From: Nitrospira sp.
GTDB lineage: Bacteria; Nitrospirota; Nitrospiria; Nitrospirales; Nitrospiraceae
Reading direction: 5' to 3'
DNA length: 64,000 bases
Assembly: GCA_005116835.1 (NCBI GenBank)
Contig: SWDM01000016.1
Span: 62,001-126,000, forward strand
Shown here in pieces: positions 44,798 through 55,880 of this stretch. A program made the position numbers and the translations under genes. The number at the start of each line of letters is the position of its first letter. Within the stretch, counting starts at the first letter, position 1. The notes beneath the pieces were generated by a model, which made no database searches, was not told where the DNA came from, and worked only from the letters and a program-made list of their open reading frames with translations.

Positions 44798-46240
44798 TTA
44801 AGAGGATGCGAAGTCGTCACTAAGTTTAGAGCGGCGTCTGGCCAAACCCGTTTCACGTGCAGCTGCCGCTACGGCTTTTGCCACCCGCGGAACGACTCCC
44901 TTGTCGAACACGCTCGGAATAATATAGTCCGCACTAAGAGCCGCAGGTGGGATGATCTCAGCCAGGGCCTTGGCCGCAGCCAGTTTCATCGCTTCGTTGA
45001 TGTCGCGAGCCTGTACATCCAGCGCGCCCCGAAAAATGCCTGGAAATGCGAGCGCATTGTTAATTTGATTCGGATAATCGGATCGGCCGGTAGCAAAGAT
45101 CCGGCAGTGGGAGGCAGCCAACTCACGAGGGACTTCAGGGTCGGGATTGGCCATGGCAAAGACGATGCGATCTGCCGCCATCAAGTCGAGGTCTTCCGCT
45201 GTAAGGATATTACCGACGGATAAGCCAATGAAGACATCGGCCCCCTTGAGCGCATCCCGGAGTGTGCCTTGGGGATGGTCTATGGTCATACAGGGGGCGA
45301 GATCCGTTCGGCAAACCCGCAGTTGTTGGCCGTCCCCCCGCAAAACAATGCCTTGAGGTTCGCATCCGACAAGGTGCGAGAGACCGGCAGCAAGCAACAT
45401 CCTGCAGCAGGCGGTTCCCGCAGCGCCAAGACCATTGACGACCACGCGGATGTCTTCGATTCGTTTCCCGATAACGGTGAGCGCATTCGTCAAGGCGGCA
45501 AGGATGACCACGGCGGTGCCATGCTGATCGTCATGCATCACCGGAATATCCAAGGTACCTTTTAAGCGGCGTTCTATCTCGAAACAGCGCGGCGAACTGA
45601 TGTCTTCCAAATTGATGGCGCCAAACCCCGGCGCAATAGCCTGAACCGTGCGAACGATCTCGTCGGGATCTTGCGTATTGAGACAAATCGGCCATGCGTC
45701 GATTCCCGCAAATTCCTTAAAGAGCATGGCCTTGCCTTCCATAACCGGCAAGGCGGCTTCCGGGCCAAGATTGCCAAGGCCCAGCACTGCCGACCCATCT
45801 GTAACGATAGCGACCGAGTTGCCCTTGCCGGTAAAGGCATAGGCTTTCGTTTTATCCTTCGCAATCGCTTGAGATACTCGACCGACTCCCGGCGTATAGA
45901 CCATCGACAGGAGATTTCGTGTCGTGATCGGAAACTTGCTTTGGACGCGGATCTTGCCGCCGAGATGCAGGAGAAAAATCCGGTCGGATGCCGAGAGAAC
46001 TTCTACGTCCGGCAAGCCTCCGATTCGAGCCAGCACCTTCTCTCCGTGAGCTTCACTTTGGACATCGAAGGTCACGTCCCGGACCATACAGTCGGCTGTT
46101 GCGGAGACGATATCTACCGCGCCCAAGTTGGCGCCTTCCTCGGCCAGGATCGCGGCAACCTTTGCGAACATGCCCGGTGTATTGGCGAGTTCAAGACGAA
46201 CGGTCAGGCGGTAATTGGAGTAGGGGCCGGCGTCGGTCAT
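44798..46240 (-). CDS. NAD(P)-dependent malic enzyme with N-terminal ACT domain
   Basis: Oxidative decarboxylation of malate to pyruvate. Residues 1-90 form an ACT-type regulatory domain ([19 protein letters not shown]), which may bind an amino acid effector. The enzyme part has the catalytic Tyr (MVYTPGVG, about 114), Lys in the [13 protein letters not shown] segment, the metal-binding EDISSP and MHDDQHGTA, and the Rossmann motif NGLGAAGTA. 480 residues fits the ACT-containing form. Family B repeat follows, and a family C repeat precedes it. Confidence 0.95.
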   Translation of the reverse strand: MTDAGPYSNYRLTVRLELANTPGMFAKVAAILAEEGANLGAVDIVSATADCMVRDVTFDVQSEAHGEKVLARIGGLPDVEVLSASDRIFLLHLGGKIRVQSKFPITTRNLLSMVYTPGVGRVSQAIAKDKTKAYAFTGKGNSVAIVTDGSAVLGLGNLGPEAALPVMEGKAMLFKEFAGIDAWPICLNTQDPDEIVRTVQAIAPGFGAINLEDISSPRCFEIERRLKGTLDIPVMHDDQHGTAVVILAALTNALTVIGKRIEDIRVVVNGLGAAGTACCRMLLAAGLSHLVGCEPQGIVLRGDGQQLRVCRTDLAPCMTIDHPQGTLRDALKGADVFIGLSVGNILTAEDLDLMAADRIVFAMANPDPEVPRELAASHCRIFATGRSDYPNQINNALAFPGIFRGALDVQARDINEAMKLAAAKALAEIIPPAALSADYIIPSVFDKGVVPRVAKAVAAAARETGLARRRSKLSDDFASS

Positions 46241-46252
46241 GGCTGGTCCTTA

Positions 46253-46430
46253 GTAACTACGCAGGTAGATAGGCTGAAGGTTTTTAGGGGTTAAGGTTCT
46301 TGCGCAACGAAGATTCATCTTCTCTTGAACCCACCGTCGTAGAAACTGAGAAGGTGTTGAATGGGTTGGTTCATGCTTCGCGAGACCACGTATAGCCTTC
46401 GGCCTTCAGCCTAAACACCTGAGCAGTTAC
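46253..46430. repeat. dispersed repeat, family C (copy 2)
   Basis: Left end GTAACTACGCAGGTAGATAG then GCTGAAGG; right end CCTTCAGCCTAAACACCTGA then GCAGTTAC, the inverted form. About 178 bp with imperfect terminal inverted repeats of about 28 bp. It fills most of the gap between the divergent malic enzyme gene and the YyaL-AKR fusion gene. Confidence 0.65.
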
Positions 46431-46573
46431 GATCTTTCCAGTAGACTACCACATGGCTGGCCTTGACCAGAATCAATTTTCTAAGAACATTCAATTGCAT
46501 CTTAACCAACGGTCGCAGGCTCCCTCTTTATCTGCTCGTTGACCACATCAAAGCCTCGATGGTACCTTGGGCC

Positions 46574-49500
46574 ATGCAGACACCATCAGACGTACGAAAA
46601 CCCAACCGTCTCATCCACGAAACCAGTCCCTATCTCCTCCAACATGCTTCGAATCCGGTCGACTGGCACCCCTGGGGACCAGAGGCTCTGCAAGCGGCAA
46701 AGACGCAGAACCGCCCCATCCTGCTCTCAATCGGCTATTCCGCCTGTCACTGGTGCCATGTGATGGAGCGGGAGTCGTTTGAAAATGAAACTATTGCCTC
46801 GCTCATGAACAAACATTTCGTCTGTATCAAAGTCGATCGGGAAGAGCGGCCTGATCTCGACGAGATCTATATGCAAGCCACAGTGACACTCAATAACGGC
46901 CAGGGCGGATGGCCGATGACGGTCTTTCTGACACCGGACCAAGAGCCATTCTTTGCCGGCACCTATTTCCCCCCAGACGACCGTTGGGGCCGTCCCGGAT
47001 TCCCAAGTTTGCTGAAGAAAATCGCAGAAGCCTGGGAAAGCGATTCCGCCAGCCTCACCGGCCAAGCGCGTCAACTAACCGAGCGGTTGAAACAGGAACT
47101 CACGGCTGTGTCCCCCGTCTCAGTCAGCGTCTCCGTGCTTGATGATGCCGTGAACCAGTTCCGCGAGCATTTCGATGAACGACACGGCGGATTCGGCACG
47201 GCGCCGAAATTCCCCCCCTCGACCGGACTCTCACTGCTCCTCTGTTGTTACCGGAGAACAGGAGACAGTCGCGTCTTGCAAATGATCACCAACACGCTCG
47301 ACTCCATGGCGGCTGGGGGAATCTACGATCATATCGGTGGTGGGTTCGCACGGTATTCCACTGACGAGCGCTGGCTGGTTCCCCATTTCGAGAAGATGCT
47401 CTATGACAATGCCCTCCTGGCCCGAACCTATCTGGAGGGCTATCAGGTCACCAAGCGGCCATCCTATCGCCAGGTTACCATCGAAGTTCTCGATTATATC
47501 CTTCGGGAGATGACCGACCAGGCTGGAGGATTCTACTCCGCGACCGATGCAGACTCGGAAGGGGTCGAAGGAAAATTTTTCGTCTGGACGATGTCGGAAG
47601 TCCAGGCCGTCTTGCAGAATGATGAAGATACCCGCCGGTTCTGTGCTTGCTACGATATTACCGAGCAGGGCAATTGGGAGCATCACAATATCCCCAATCG
47701 ACTACGCCCCATTGAAGCAGTGCTCAAAGAGTTGAATGTCACCCTCGATGAGCTGAGCGAGACGATTCATCGTGTGCGCCCCCTCCTCTATCGTGCCCGC
47801 CAAAAACGGATACCACCCGGACTCGACGACAAGATTATCACGGCATGGAACGGCATGATGATCTCAGCAATGGCCGAAGCAGGCCGCGTGTTAGGAGTGC
47901 CCCGCTACGTCGACGGGGCCATGAAGGCAGCAGATTTTCTCTTGGAGATACATCGGACATCCGAGGGAGCCCTCCTCCGCACATCGCGGCAAGGCCGGGC
48001 CCATCTTGACGGAGTCCTGGAGGACTATGCCTATCTGGCGGAGGGGTTGATCGACCTCTATGAAGCCAGTGGGCAAGAACGTTATCTCGCAGCTGCGCTT
48101 CAATTTGGGGAACGAATGGTGGATTCGTTCCAGGACAAGGATCAGGGTGGCTTCTTTACAACCGGGAAAACCCATGAAACTTTGATTTTCAGAGCCCGTG
48201 AGGGGGCGGATGGCGCAACACCCAGCGGCAACGCTGTGGCAGTCTCAGCCCTCGCCAGACTCTCCTTCCATTACGATCGCCAGGACTTGCGCGTGGCTGC
48301 CATCGGCGGAATTCGTGCCTATGGCCGCCAGATTGCCCGCTATCCGAGAGCCTTTGCCAAGACACTGATAGCGGTCGATCTATTGGCAGAAGGACCGATA
48401 GAACTGGCTTTTGTCGGGTCGCCGAACGATCCGGGGGTGGAAGCACTACAGCTTGCCGTCCGGGATGTCTTCCTGCCGCATCGCGTGATCGCCACCAGCA
48501 ATGGAGCTGGCGCGCAATCCAGTCACCCTCTGTTAGCCGGCAAGGGGTTAGTGGAGGGGAAGGCCGCCCTCTATATCTGTAGGAATTTTTCCTGTCAGCG
48601 TCCCCTCACAAACCCACAAGAAGTCACTGAGGCCCTACTATCAGCGTCGAAACGAACGGATCCAACGGCCCAACAGACGATCCTTCAAGGAACATCGCGT
48701 CCTGGATCGGCCAGTCCAGAAGGGACTGCCAGGTATGTGGCGCGCATCGTGAGTCAGGAACGACATGACAGCGGCATAGAGCGAGGCTATGTCCCATTCG
48801 GGACCACGGGATTGACCACTTCAAGGCTCGGCTTCGGAACCTATCGAGTCGGCATGAATGAGCCGGAGCATCGAGAGGCCCTGAAGAAGGCGTTACGGGA
48901 AGGCGTCAACCTGATCGATACCTCGACGAATTATATGGACGGTGACAGTGAGCGTCTGGTCGGCTCTGTCTTACGCGAGGTGATGAAGGCTGGTGAGATA
49001 ACTCGTGAAGAGGTGATTGTCGTTTCGAAAATCGGTTATGTACAAGGACAGAACTTCAAACAGGCTGAGGCTCGGGAACAGGCCGGGCGCCCCTACCCTG
49101 ACATGGTCAAATATGGCAAGGGCATCTGGCATTGCATCCATCCGGATTTTCTGGCCGATCAACTGAATGGGTCACTGGATCGGCTGGAACTGGCCAGGCT
49201 CGACATTTGTCTGCTCCATAATCCTGAATATTTTCTGTCCGAGGCAGCGCATCATGCAGGGGGAGATCTTGCAGCGACGCGGGAGATCTTTTATCTCCGT
49301 ATTGAACAGGCCTTCGCCTATTTCGAGTCACAAGTGGCTGCGGGACGGATCAGCTATTACGGTGTGTCGTCGAATACGGTCACGGCAGATCCATCGGACC
49401 TCGAATCGACGTCCCTCTCCCGCCTGTGCGAGGCTGCGCGATCTGCGGCCAAGGCTCAGGGTATAGACCGTCACCATTTCGCAGTGCTGCAATGCCCCAT

Positions 49501-50254
49501 GAATCTCCATGAGGCAGGCGCCCTGATCATGCCCAATACGGGCAAGGATCAGCAGGAAACGGTACTAGAGGTTGCGCAGCGAGAAGGGATCGCTGTACTG
49601 GTCAACCGTCCACTCAATGCCATGCGATCAGAGAAAAGCGGGGTGGTTCGATTGGCAGACTTTCCGCTCGAAGGTGACCTTGTGGACTTCGACCGCCAAT
49701 GCCACACCATTGCAACGCTGGAAACAGAATATCGGAAGGCCATTGCCCCATCCCTCCCACATAGTGGTCAAGGGATGGCCCCGGCAGACTTCTTCACCTG
49801 GGCCGAAGAGCTGAAACGAATACGTCCCCAGATCCAGGGACTGGAACATTGGGAGCAGATCGAGCATCAAATGATCGCGCCCCATGTCAATCAAGTGATG
49901 CAGGCTCTCACCCGCAATCTAACCGGAACAGCTGCAGAGCAGTGGGAGGCCTGGCGCGATCGCTACGTGCCGCAGTTGCTCGTCCTACTGGGGGGTCTTC
50001 GGAGAGAGGCCATTGAGCGGAGCCGTGCCAAGACGGCAGCGTTAACGGCAATGCTCGATCCGCTGTTACCGGAAACCAGTCGCAACGAATCGCTCTCACG
50101 AAAAGCTTTGTGGGTGTTGGCAAGTACGCCTGGCGTCACATCGGTGTTGAATGGCATGAGGACTCGGAGCTATGTGGAAGACTCTCTCGTTATTATCAGA
50201 TGGAAGCCTATTCCGGCAGTACGATCCCTCTATGAGGCGGTGAAGGCTCAATGA
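46574..50254 (+). CDS. YyaL/SPATA20-type thioredoxin-domain protein fused to an aldo/keto reductase
   Basis: About 1226 residues. Residues 1-170 are a DUF255 thioredoxin-like domain ([29 protein letters not shown] with CxxC at 58-61). Residues about 190-620 are the alpha/alpha six-hairpin barrel of the YyaL family ([40 protein letters not shown]). After YyaL ends and a linker (about 690-735), residues about 740-1226 are a complete AKR barrel with Asp/Tyr ([10 protein letters not shown]), Lys ([10 protein letters not shown]) and His (LLHNPEYF). The start at 46574 is chosen by family match; the frame is open to 46463. No frameshift; one continuous frame. The role of YyaL is not known, so the substrate is open. 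Confidence 0.92.
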   Translation: MQTPSDVRKPNRLIHETSPYLLQHASNPVDWHPWGPEALQAAKTQNRPILLSIGYSACHWCHVMERESFENETIASLMNKHFVCIKVDREERPDLDEIYMQATVTLNNGQGGWPMTVFLTPDQEPFFAGTYFPPDDRWGRPGFPSLLKKIAEAWESDSASLTGQARQLTERLKQELTAVSPVSVSVSVLDDAVNQFREHFDERHGGFGTAPKFPPSTGLSLLLCCYRRTGDSRVLQMITNTLDSMAAGGIYDHIGGGFARYSTDERWLVPHFEKMLYDNALLARTYLEGYQVTKRPSYRQVTIEVLDYILREMTDQAGGFYSATDADSEGVEGKFFVWTMSEVQAVLQNDEDTRRFCACYDITEQGNWEHHNIPNRLRPIEAVLKELNVTLDELSETIHRVRPLLYRARQKRIPPGLDDKIITAWNGMMISAMAEAGRVLGVPRYVDGAMKAADFLLEIHRTSEGALLRTSRQGRAHLDGVLEDYAYLAEGLIDLYEASGQERYLAAALQFGERMVDSFQDKDQGGFFTTGKTHETLIFRAREGADGATPSGNAVAVSALARLSFHYDRQDLRVAAIGGIRAYGRQIARYPRAFAKTLIAVDLLAEGPIELAFVGSPNDPGVEALQLAVRDVFLPHRVIATSNGAGAQSSHPLLAGKGLVEGKAALYICRNFSCQRPLTNPQEVTEALLSASKRTDPTAQQTILQGTSRPGSASPEGTARYVARIVSQERHDSGIERGYVPFGTTGLTTSRLGFGTYRVGMNEPEHREALKKALREGVNLIDTSTNYMDGDSERLVGSVLREVMKAGEITREEVIVVSKIGYVQGQNFKQAEAREQAGRPYPDMVKYGKGIWHCIHPDFLADQLNGSLDRLELARLDICLLHNPEYFLSEAAHHAGGDLAATREIFYLRIEQAFAYFESQVAAGRISYYGVSSNTVTADPSDLESTSLSRLCEAARSAAKAQGIDRHHFAVLQCPMNLHEAGALIMPNTGKDQQETVLEVAQREGIAVLVNRPLNAMRSEKSGVVRLADFPLEGDLVDFDRQCHTIATLETEYRKAIAPSLPHSGQGMAPADFFTWAEELKRIRPQIQGLEHWEQIEHQMIAPHVNQVMQALTRNLTGTAAEQWEAWRDRYVPQLLVLLGGLRREAIERSRAKTAALTAMLDPLLPETSRNESLSRKALWVLASTPGVTSVLNGMRTRSYVEDSLVIIRWKPIPAVRSLYEAVKAQ

Positions 50255-50277
50255 TACTTTATCAGCATGATACCAAC

Positions 50278-50481
50278 CTAGCAGGCTGTTGAGAAAGTCC
50301 GCCAACGGCGTTGTCGCGGCAATCAGTGGCTCAACGTACGGCGGAGAGTACGCTTCGCCTCTTTGCTTGCTGCGGCCTTGTTGGACGGCCTTTCTTAACA
50401 GCCTGCGCCCTATCGTGAGATCATCCGTGACCTGCTCTATAATACCGAAGCGTTTAGGTGAGTTTCTCAACAGACTGCTAG
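50278..50481 (+). repeat. dispersed inverted-repeat element, family A (copy 6)
   Basis: 204 bp with ends CTAGCAGGCTGTTGAGAAAG and GTTTCTCAACAGACTGCTAG. Very similar along its length to the copy at 2505-2701 (shared AACGTACGGCGGAGAG, TATCGTGAGATCATCC, TTTAGGTGAGTTT). The TTGA-G/C-AAA position differs from copy 1 on both arms in a complementary way. It begins 23 bases after the YyaL-AKR stop, in gene orientation. Confidence 0.85.
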
Positions 50482-50562
50482 ACGGCTAGCGGCTCGATTG
50501 AAGTGAATCAGCGTGATGACATTGAAGCAATGTCTGACACGCTGTGGGAAAACGGTTTAGGA

Positions 50563-51093
50563 TTATTCTTCGCGAACGCCGAGATGCGGCCGCTTCGTAC
50601 TCAACAACTCAATTCGCGTCGCGACGTCACGATACTGCGGCGATTCACGCCTAAGCCACCGATAGGCCTCCAACGCTTCGGGGAAGCGTTGAAGCGACTC
50701 CAATGTTTTACCTAAGAGATATAGGATTTGAATTTGCTCTTTCAATGACGCACTAGGTATTTGCAAGGCTCGGCGAAAGACCGTGACGGCTTCTTCCGGA
50801 TTTCCGCTCTTCTTGAGGCAAAGCCCCATCTGGGCTAACCCCTTGAGCTCGTATGCGGGGTCTGCTGCCGCTCTCTTGAAATGCTCTGCCGCTTGCCTGA
50901 ACAAGCCCACATTCTTGAGCGCAGTCCCTTGCTCGTATGCTTCGTGCCCGTCCGGGACTGCCGCTGATGCAGCCTCTTCGATAGTTCGTAGAGGCGTTTC
51001 CTGAACCAGAACAGACGCCCCATTTTCCATAGAGGCTGGGTGGGAGGCTGGATGATTCTCTTTCATCAGTGATGGAGGGTTGATCTCGCTCAT
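50563..51093 (-). CDS. TPR-repeat protein
   Basis: 176 residues, no signal. Residues about 50-160 contain three TPR helices pairs (AYEQGTALKNVGLFRQAA, LKGLAQMGLCLKKSGNPEEA, EQIQILYLLGKTLESLQRFP). The N-terminal 45 residues are Ser/Pro/Glu-rich and probably disordered. It resembles tetratricopeptide proteins next to secretion or pilus genes, but it is divergent from the gsp cluster and about 450 bases from it. Partner unknown. Confidence 0.8.
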   Translation of the reverse strand: MSEINPPSLMKENHPASHPASMENGASVLVQETPLRTIEEAASAAVPDGHEAYEQGTALKNVGLFRQAAEHFKRAAADPAYELKGLAQMGLCLKKSGNPEEAVTVFRRALQIPSASLKEQIQILYLLGKTLESLQRFPEALEAYRWLRRESPQYRDVATRIELLSTKRPHLGVREE

Positions 51094-51539
51094 GCGCTAG
51101 TGTCCTACATGGAGATAATAACGAATGCCCTGAAGATCGCAAGTCTTAGACCATTTAATGTGGTTGTCGAACTCGTTACGTTTCAATGTCTTTGAGCCTG
51201 TCGTTTTGGCTATCAGAAAGCAGAACGAGCCTGTGGATCGGCAGATTCGTTCATATTTGATCTCCGTGATAGGGGGGAAGGTTGAGGCTGCGTGTAACTA
51301 CGCAGGGGTTCAGTCTGAAGGCTGCTGAATTGTCTATGGGTCGCCAGTCGATGACCCGTTCACGGCCTGTGGGCTCACCTTGCGCCACACCTTCGCTCCA
51401 CACTAGAATGTCTGCCTGACGGGGGTGAATGGTCCCTGGCGAGGGGCATGGGCTGAGATGCCTACCTGCTGTCTAATCGAGGAAGCGGAATGAGCACTGC
51501 CCCGCCGGTCAAGCGCATCGATCAACAGAGCAGGAATAC
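51094..51539. other. 446-base region upstream of the type II secretion cluster
   Basis: No gene is supported. At 51294-51326 it has one end of a family C repeat (GTAACTACGCAGGGGTTCAG then TCTGAAGG) without a recognisable other end. It should carry the promoter for gspC and its operon and for the divergent TPR gene. No Pho-box-like 11-bp periodicity was seen here. Confidence 0.55.
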
Positions 51540-52436
51540 ATGAATAGCGCTGGCTGGTCCATCTCAAAGATTGTCACGATGCGTCGGGGCATCATCTTCA
51601 CCTATATGCTCTGCGCCACCTTTCTCGTCGCCCACATTGTTAATGCGGTGATTGCCGAGGCGCTTTCTGTCCCGGCAAGCCTGATGAGGACGTCACAGGC
51701 TTCCGAGCGAGACACTGATGCGACAGCAGCCCTGTCCGTTTTGGTTGAACGTATTCGTGCGAGCGGGCTCTTTCCTCTGCCGCAAGACCCCTTGGGGATG
51801 GGTGCTGGATCGGTCGCCGCTCAACCCCGCCCTCCGTTAAACCTGGCGTCGAAGCTCAAATTGCTGGGAGTGGTCATTGGTGATCGTGAAGGGGTTTCAG
51901 CCATCATTGAGGAGCTTTCCAGTAAACGCCAGTTATTTTTCAAGCTGCATGAACAGATACCCGATGTCGGTGAGATCAGCGAAATCCGTCGCGATGGAAT
52001 CGTTGTTCGTCAAGGCGATCAACAGGAATTGCTTGAACTCGCCGCCGGACAGACTGAGAAGCCTCCTTCAGCCCCGGTTGTAGCCGGATCGGCCGTAGCG
52101 CCACAGCCTGGAAGTCCTGTGCGTACCGTGCTCGATCGAAGAGAGGTTGAACAAGCGATGGGCGACCTGCCCAAGCTGCTGTCTCAGGCGAGAGCCGTGC
52201 CCTACCTGGTGAATGGAGCCATGAATGGGTTTCGATTGGACTACATCGCGCCATCCAGCTTTTATGAAAAAATCGGCTTGAAGTACGGGGATGTCCTTCA
52301 ACAGGTGAATGGCGTAGACATTCGCGATCCCGGCACGATGCTCACACTCTTCCAGCAGCTTCGCAATGAAAAGATGGTGAAACTCGATGTCCTTCGCAAC
52401 AACCAGCGGACTGCGATGACGTTCGACATCCGCTGA
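51540..52436 (+). CDS. gspC: type II secretion protein GspC
   Basis: Inner-membrane clamp of the type II secretion system that contacts the secretin. One N-terminal membrane segment (IIFTYMLCATFLVAHIVNAVI, about 18-38), then the periplasmic homology region (LKLLGVVIGDREGVSAIIEE with later RRDGIVVRQGD) and a C-terminal PDZ-like domain (FRLDYIAPSSFYEKIGLKYG, about 232-290). 298 residues is normal. It heads the rightward gsp cluster. The next gene, normally gspD, is missing. Confidence 0.93.
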   Translation: MNSAGWSISKIVTMRRGIIFTYMLCATFLVAHIVNAVIAEALSVPASLMRTSQASERDTDATAALSVLVERIRASGLFPLPQDPLGMGAGSVAAQPRPPLNLASKLKLLGVVIGDREGVSAIIEELSSKRQLFFKLHEQIPDVGEISEIRRDGIVVRQGDQQELLELAAGQTEKPPSAPVVAGSAVAPQPGSPVRTVLDRREVEQAMGDLPKLLSQARAVPYLVNGAMNGFRLDYIAPSSFYEKIGLKYGDVLQQVNGVDIRDPGTMLTLFQQLRNEKMVKLDVLRNNQRTAMTFDIR

Positions 52437-52473
52437 TTCCTCGTCTATCGCACACCTTTCCTGCGTTCAACAA

Positions 52474-52624
52474 TCTGGTTTATTTGGTTTGTCTGGTTTG
52501 TTTTGTTTATCTGGTTGATTTTGGTTCATCTGCTTAGTTTCGTTCAACCAAAGAACCAGATAGACCAGACAAACCAAATAGACCAGATAGGCCAGATGAA
52601 CCAGATAGACCAGATGAACCGAAT
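52474..52624. repeat. 9-bp-unit palindrome, family B (copy 6, longest)
   Basis: Left arm 52474-52540 of YYRTYTGGT-type units, core in inverted orientation (TTAGTTTCGTTCAACCAAAG), right arm 52551-52624 of seven to eight ACCAGAYRR units with a strict 9-base period (ACCAGATAG, ACCAGACAA, ACCAAATAG, ACCAGATAG, GCCAGATGA...). It lies between gspC and gspE, where gspD would be expected. Confidence 0.9.
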
Positions 52625-52737
52625 GCCTTGTCAGAGCGATCCGATAGAGAGTATCTTTTAAGCCTCAAGGCGTTCTGGGCACGCCCCCAGGCTGATGCGC
52701 ATCCGAGAAACGGCCGATCGATCTGTGGATATTCCGA

Positions 52738-54465
52738 ATGAAGAACGAACATTCCAGTCGCCCACTGATTGGGTCCATTCTCGAAGAAAAATTCGGCTTG
52801 ACCGAAGCCAAGCTCCTTGAGGCGATTAACCTTCAAGAAGCCAAAGGCGGGCGTCTCGGCGAAATCCTCATCCGGCTCAGATCGATTACCGAAGAGCAAC
52901 TCCTTCAGGCGCTGGCCATTCAATTTGAACTTCCCTGGCTGCCGGATCTCGATGCGAGCCAGATCGACCATGAATGGGTTAAGAAAGTTCCGATCCATTT
53001 TGCGCGCCGCTATCAGGTGCTCCCTCTCAAGACAGAAGACGGCGCTGTGATTGTGGCCACGACCGATCCTCTGGAATCGGCCGCATTGGACGACCTTCGG
53101 CTGTTGCTGGGACTTCCGATCAAACCGATGCTGACGACCAGCCTGTCGCTCCTGGCCTGCCTGAACCGTGTCTATGATGAAGCTGCCAGTCCTGCCGGCG
53201 CGGAGCAAGTCATGGAAGACATTGCGGCCAGCGAGAGCCTGGACCAAATCGCTCACGAGTTAGATGAACCGCAAGACCTCCTCGATGCGACAGACGAAGC
53301 CCCTATCATTCGGTTGGTCAACTCCGTGCTCTTCCAGGCAGTCAGACAGCGCGCGAGCGATATTCATTTCGAATCGTTCGAACGGGGGCTCGTCGTCCGC
53401 TACCGCATCGACGGAGTGCTCTATCCCGTCTTAACGCCCCCGAAACATTTACAGGCGAGTATTATCGCGCGATTGAAAATCATGGCAAGTTTGAACATCG
53501 CGGAAAAACGCTTGCCGCAGGACGGCCGATTTCGGATTCGAACAGCCGGCAAGGATGTCGATTTGCGTGTCTCGGTGCTTCCCACATCGCATGGCGAACG
53601 GGTGGTCTTGCGTCTCTTGGAGAAAGAGAACCGTCTGTTAAATCTTCAGGAGATGGGATTTTCGCAAGACCGGTTAGGGATCATCCATCAGCTGATTCAG
53701 TTGTCACACGGCATCATTCTCGTCACGGGACCGACCGGGAGCGGAAAGACGACGACCCTCTATGCGGCGTTGACCCACATCAACGCGCCGGACAAGAACA
53801 TCATCACCGTCGAGGATCCGGTGGAGTATCAGTTGGTCGGCGTGGGCCAGATGCAAGTCAATCCCAAGATTAACTTGACCTTTGCCGCGGGGCTGCGATC
53901 CATTCTCAGACAAGATCCCGATGTCATCATGATCGGCGAAATCCGGGACCGTGAAACCGCTGAAATCGCCATACATGCCTCACTCACCGGGCATTTGGTC
54001 TTCTCCACGCTCCATACCAACGATGCGGCGAGCGCGGCCACCAGATTGATCGACATGGGCATCGAACCGTTTCTTGTCGCGTCGTCGGTCGTTGCCGTCT
54101 TAGCCCAACGGTTGCTGCGCCAGGTCTGTTCGGACTGCAAACAGCCCTATCAACCGGCAGATGAAGAGCTGATCCGGCTCGGTATCGTCCCGCCGAGGGT
54201 TCGCCCGACCTTCTATCGCGGGGCCGGGTGCCCCCTCTGTGCTCAGACCGGCTATCGAGGCAGAACGGGCATTTTCGAGCTGCTGGTGTTGGACGACGAG
54301 ATCCGACGCCTCATCGGGAGCAAGGCGGACTCAGCATCGATTCGTCAGGCAGCCATGGCCAAGGGAATGGTGACCTTGAAAGATGAAGGCGCAGAGAAAG
54401 TGTTTCACGGGGTGACGACGACCGAGGAATTGATGCGGATTACCCAGCAGGAAGTCGAGATCTGA
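52738..54465 (+). CDS. gspE: type II secretion ATPase GspE
   Basis: Hexameric cytoplasmic ATPase that drives pseudopilus assembly. N-terminal GspE-N domain (residues 1-160, with IGSILEEKFGLTEAKLLEAI), then the catalytic domain with Walker A GPTGSGKTTT (about 330), the Asp box EDPVEYQ, Walker B region MIGEIRDRETAE and His box TLHTNDA. A zinc-binding set CSDC (about 463) and CPLC (about 498) is present, typical of GspE/PilB. 575 residues. It ends five bases before gspF. Confidence 0.96.
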   Translation: MKNEHSSRPLIGSILEEKFGLTEAKLLEAINLQEAKGGRLGEILIRLRSITEEQLLQALAIQFELPWLPDLDASQIDHEWVKKVPIHFARRYQVLPLKTEDGAVIVATTDPLESAALDDLRLLLGLPIKPMLTTSLSLLACLNRVYDEAASPAGAEQVMEDIAASESLDQIAHELDEPQDLLDATDEAPIIRLVNSVLFQAVRQRASDIHFESFERGLVVRYRIDGVLYPVLTPPKHLQASIIARLKIMASLNIAEKRLPQDGRFRIRTAGKDVDLRVSVLPTSHGERVVLRLLEKENRLLNLQEMGFSQDRLGIIHQLIQLSHGIILVTGPTGSGKTTTLYAALTHINAPDKNIITVEDPVEYQLVGVGQMQVNPKINLTFAAGLRSILRQDPDVIMIGEIRDRETAEIAIHASLTGHLVFSTLHTNDAASAATRLIDMGIEPFLVASSVVAVLAQRLLRQVCSDCKQPYQPADEELIRLGIVPPRVRPTFYRGAGCPLCAQTGYRGRTGIFELLVLDDEIRRLIGSKADSASIRQAAMAKGMVTLKDEGAEKVFHGVTTTEELMRITQQEVEI

Positions 54466-54469
54466 CATC

Positions 54470-55708
54470 ATGCCTGTCTATCAGTACAAGGGGTACAAGA
54501 ACGACGGAGCAGCCGCGACCGGCATCATTGATGCCGAGAGCCCGAAGGTTGCGCGCGTGAAACTGCGGAAGGTCGGCGTATTTCCCACCGATATGGTGGA
54601 GCAGAGCTCTGGCTCGGCTGGTTCCAACACAGGTTCACCTGGAAAATCCTCCGCAGGAATGGGCCGCTCCCCTGCCCTCAGCACTACCGATGTGGCGATG
54701 ATGACCAGACAGTTGGCCACCTTGCTGGTGGCAGGACTGCCTTTGGTCGAGGCGCTCGGAGTCATGGTGGAGCAAACCGAGAAAAAAGCGGTGAAGAGCC
54801 TGATGGCCGATATCCGGGAGGAACTCCGTGGAGGCGCCTCCTATAGCGCCATACTTGAGCGCTATCCGCGCGAGTTCTCACAGATTTACGTGCACATGGT
54901 GCGCGCCGGTGAAGCCAGTGGCGCGCTGGACCAGATACTATTTCGCCTCGCAGAGTTCCTGGAGAAGCAGCTCGGCCTTAAGCATAAAGTCACGAACGCG
55001 GTTCTCTACCCAGCGCTAATGTTGATCGTCGGTGTCTCAGTGCTGTTTTTCCTCATGACCTTTGTCGTACCGAAAATCACCGCGGTGTTTACAAGTCTGA
55101 AACAGGCCCTTCCCTGGCCCACAGTCGTATTGATGAGTATCAGTCATTTCCTTGCAGACTATTGGGCGCTGATTATTGGCGGGATAGGCTTGTTGGTCTG
55201 GGCGCTGCGCCGGGCACTGAAAACAGAAGCTGGACAGACGACGGCCGACCGATGGTTGCTGAAGGTTCCACTCATCGGCGAAGTCGCCCGCATGGTCGCA
55301 ATCTCGCGGCTTACCAGCACCCTGGCCACCATGTTGGCAAGCGGTGTTCAATTGTTGGACGCGATGGACGTCGCGAAGCGAGTCATGAATAATCGTGTAT
55401 TAGAACAGGCGGTCGAGGGGGCCAGGCAGAATATACGCGAAGGAGAAACGATCGCCGAACCGTTGAAACGCAGCGGTGAGTTTCCTGCACTGGTGACCCA
55501 TATGATCGCGGTCGGCGAACGGAGCGGTGAGATGGAAGAGATGCTCCGCCGGATCGGGCAAATTTACGATGGAGAAGTGGATCGGGTCATTACGCGGTTC
55601 ACGTCGCTCCTTGAGCCCATCATGATATTGGTCATGGGGATCTTGGTATTCTTTATCGTCGTAGCCATATTGTTGCCCATTTTTGAAATGGGGCAAATGG
55701 TTCGCTAG
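54470..55708 (+). CDS. gspF: type II secretion inner-membrane protein GspF
   Basis: Polytopic platform protein of the secretion motor. Two T2SSF cytoplasmic domains (about 70-195 and 275-395, MTRQLATLLVAGLPLVEAL and LTSTLATMLASGVQLLDAM are the paired motifs) are separated and followed by three membrane segments (YPALMLIVGVSVLFFLMTFV, WALIIGGIGLLVWAL, PIMILVMGILVFFIVVAILL). 412 residues, normal. Directly after gspE with four bases between. Confidence 0.96.
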   Translation: MPVYQYKGYKNDGAAATGIIDAESPKVARVKLRKVGVFPTDMVEQSSGSAGSNTGSPGKSSAGMGRSPALSTTDVAMMTRQLATLLVAGLPLVEALGVMVEQTEKKAVKSLMADIREELRGGASYSAILERYPREFSQIYVHMVRAGEASGALDQILFRLAEFLEKQLGLKHKVTNAVLYPALMLIVGVSVLFFLMTFVVPKITAVFTSLKQALPWPTVVLMSISHFLADYWALIIGGIGLLVWALRRALKTEAGQTTADRWLLKVPLIGEVARMVAISRLTSTLATMLASGVQLLDAMDVAKRVMNNRVLEQAVEGARQNIREGETIAEPLKRSGEFPALVTHMIAVGERSGEMEEMLRRIGQIYDGEVDRVITRFTSLLEPIMILVMGILVFFIVVAILLPIFEMGQMVR

Positions 55709-55880
55709 CAGGAGGGGGAGCGGCCAGGTGCCCTTCTTGCTCGCAGAACGCGCACGATGAAACGGTGCTCGTTCGATGCGCGCAGTAAAGGGCAGCCTCG
55801 GCCGCTCCCCTGAAGAGAGGCAGAGAGAATTGGACAAGCCTTGCAGGGTGATGCGTGATGAGTCTAACGGGAGGTGTTCG

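Noticed and set aside
50289-50489. 66-codon frame within the element at 50278
   Set aside because: Consists only of the repeat element; the other copies do not keep an equivalent frame, so it is not a transposase or peptide gene.
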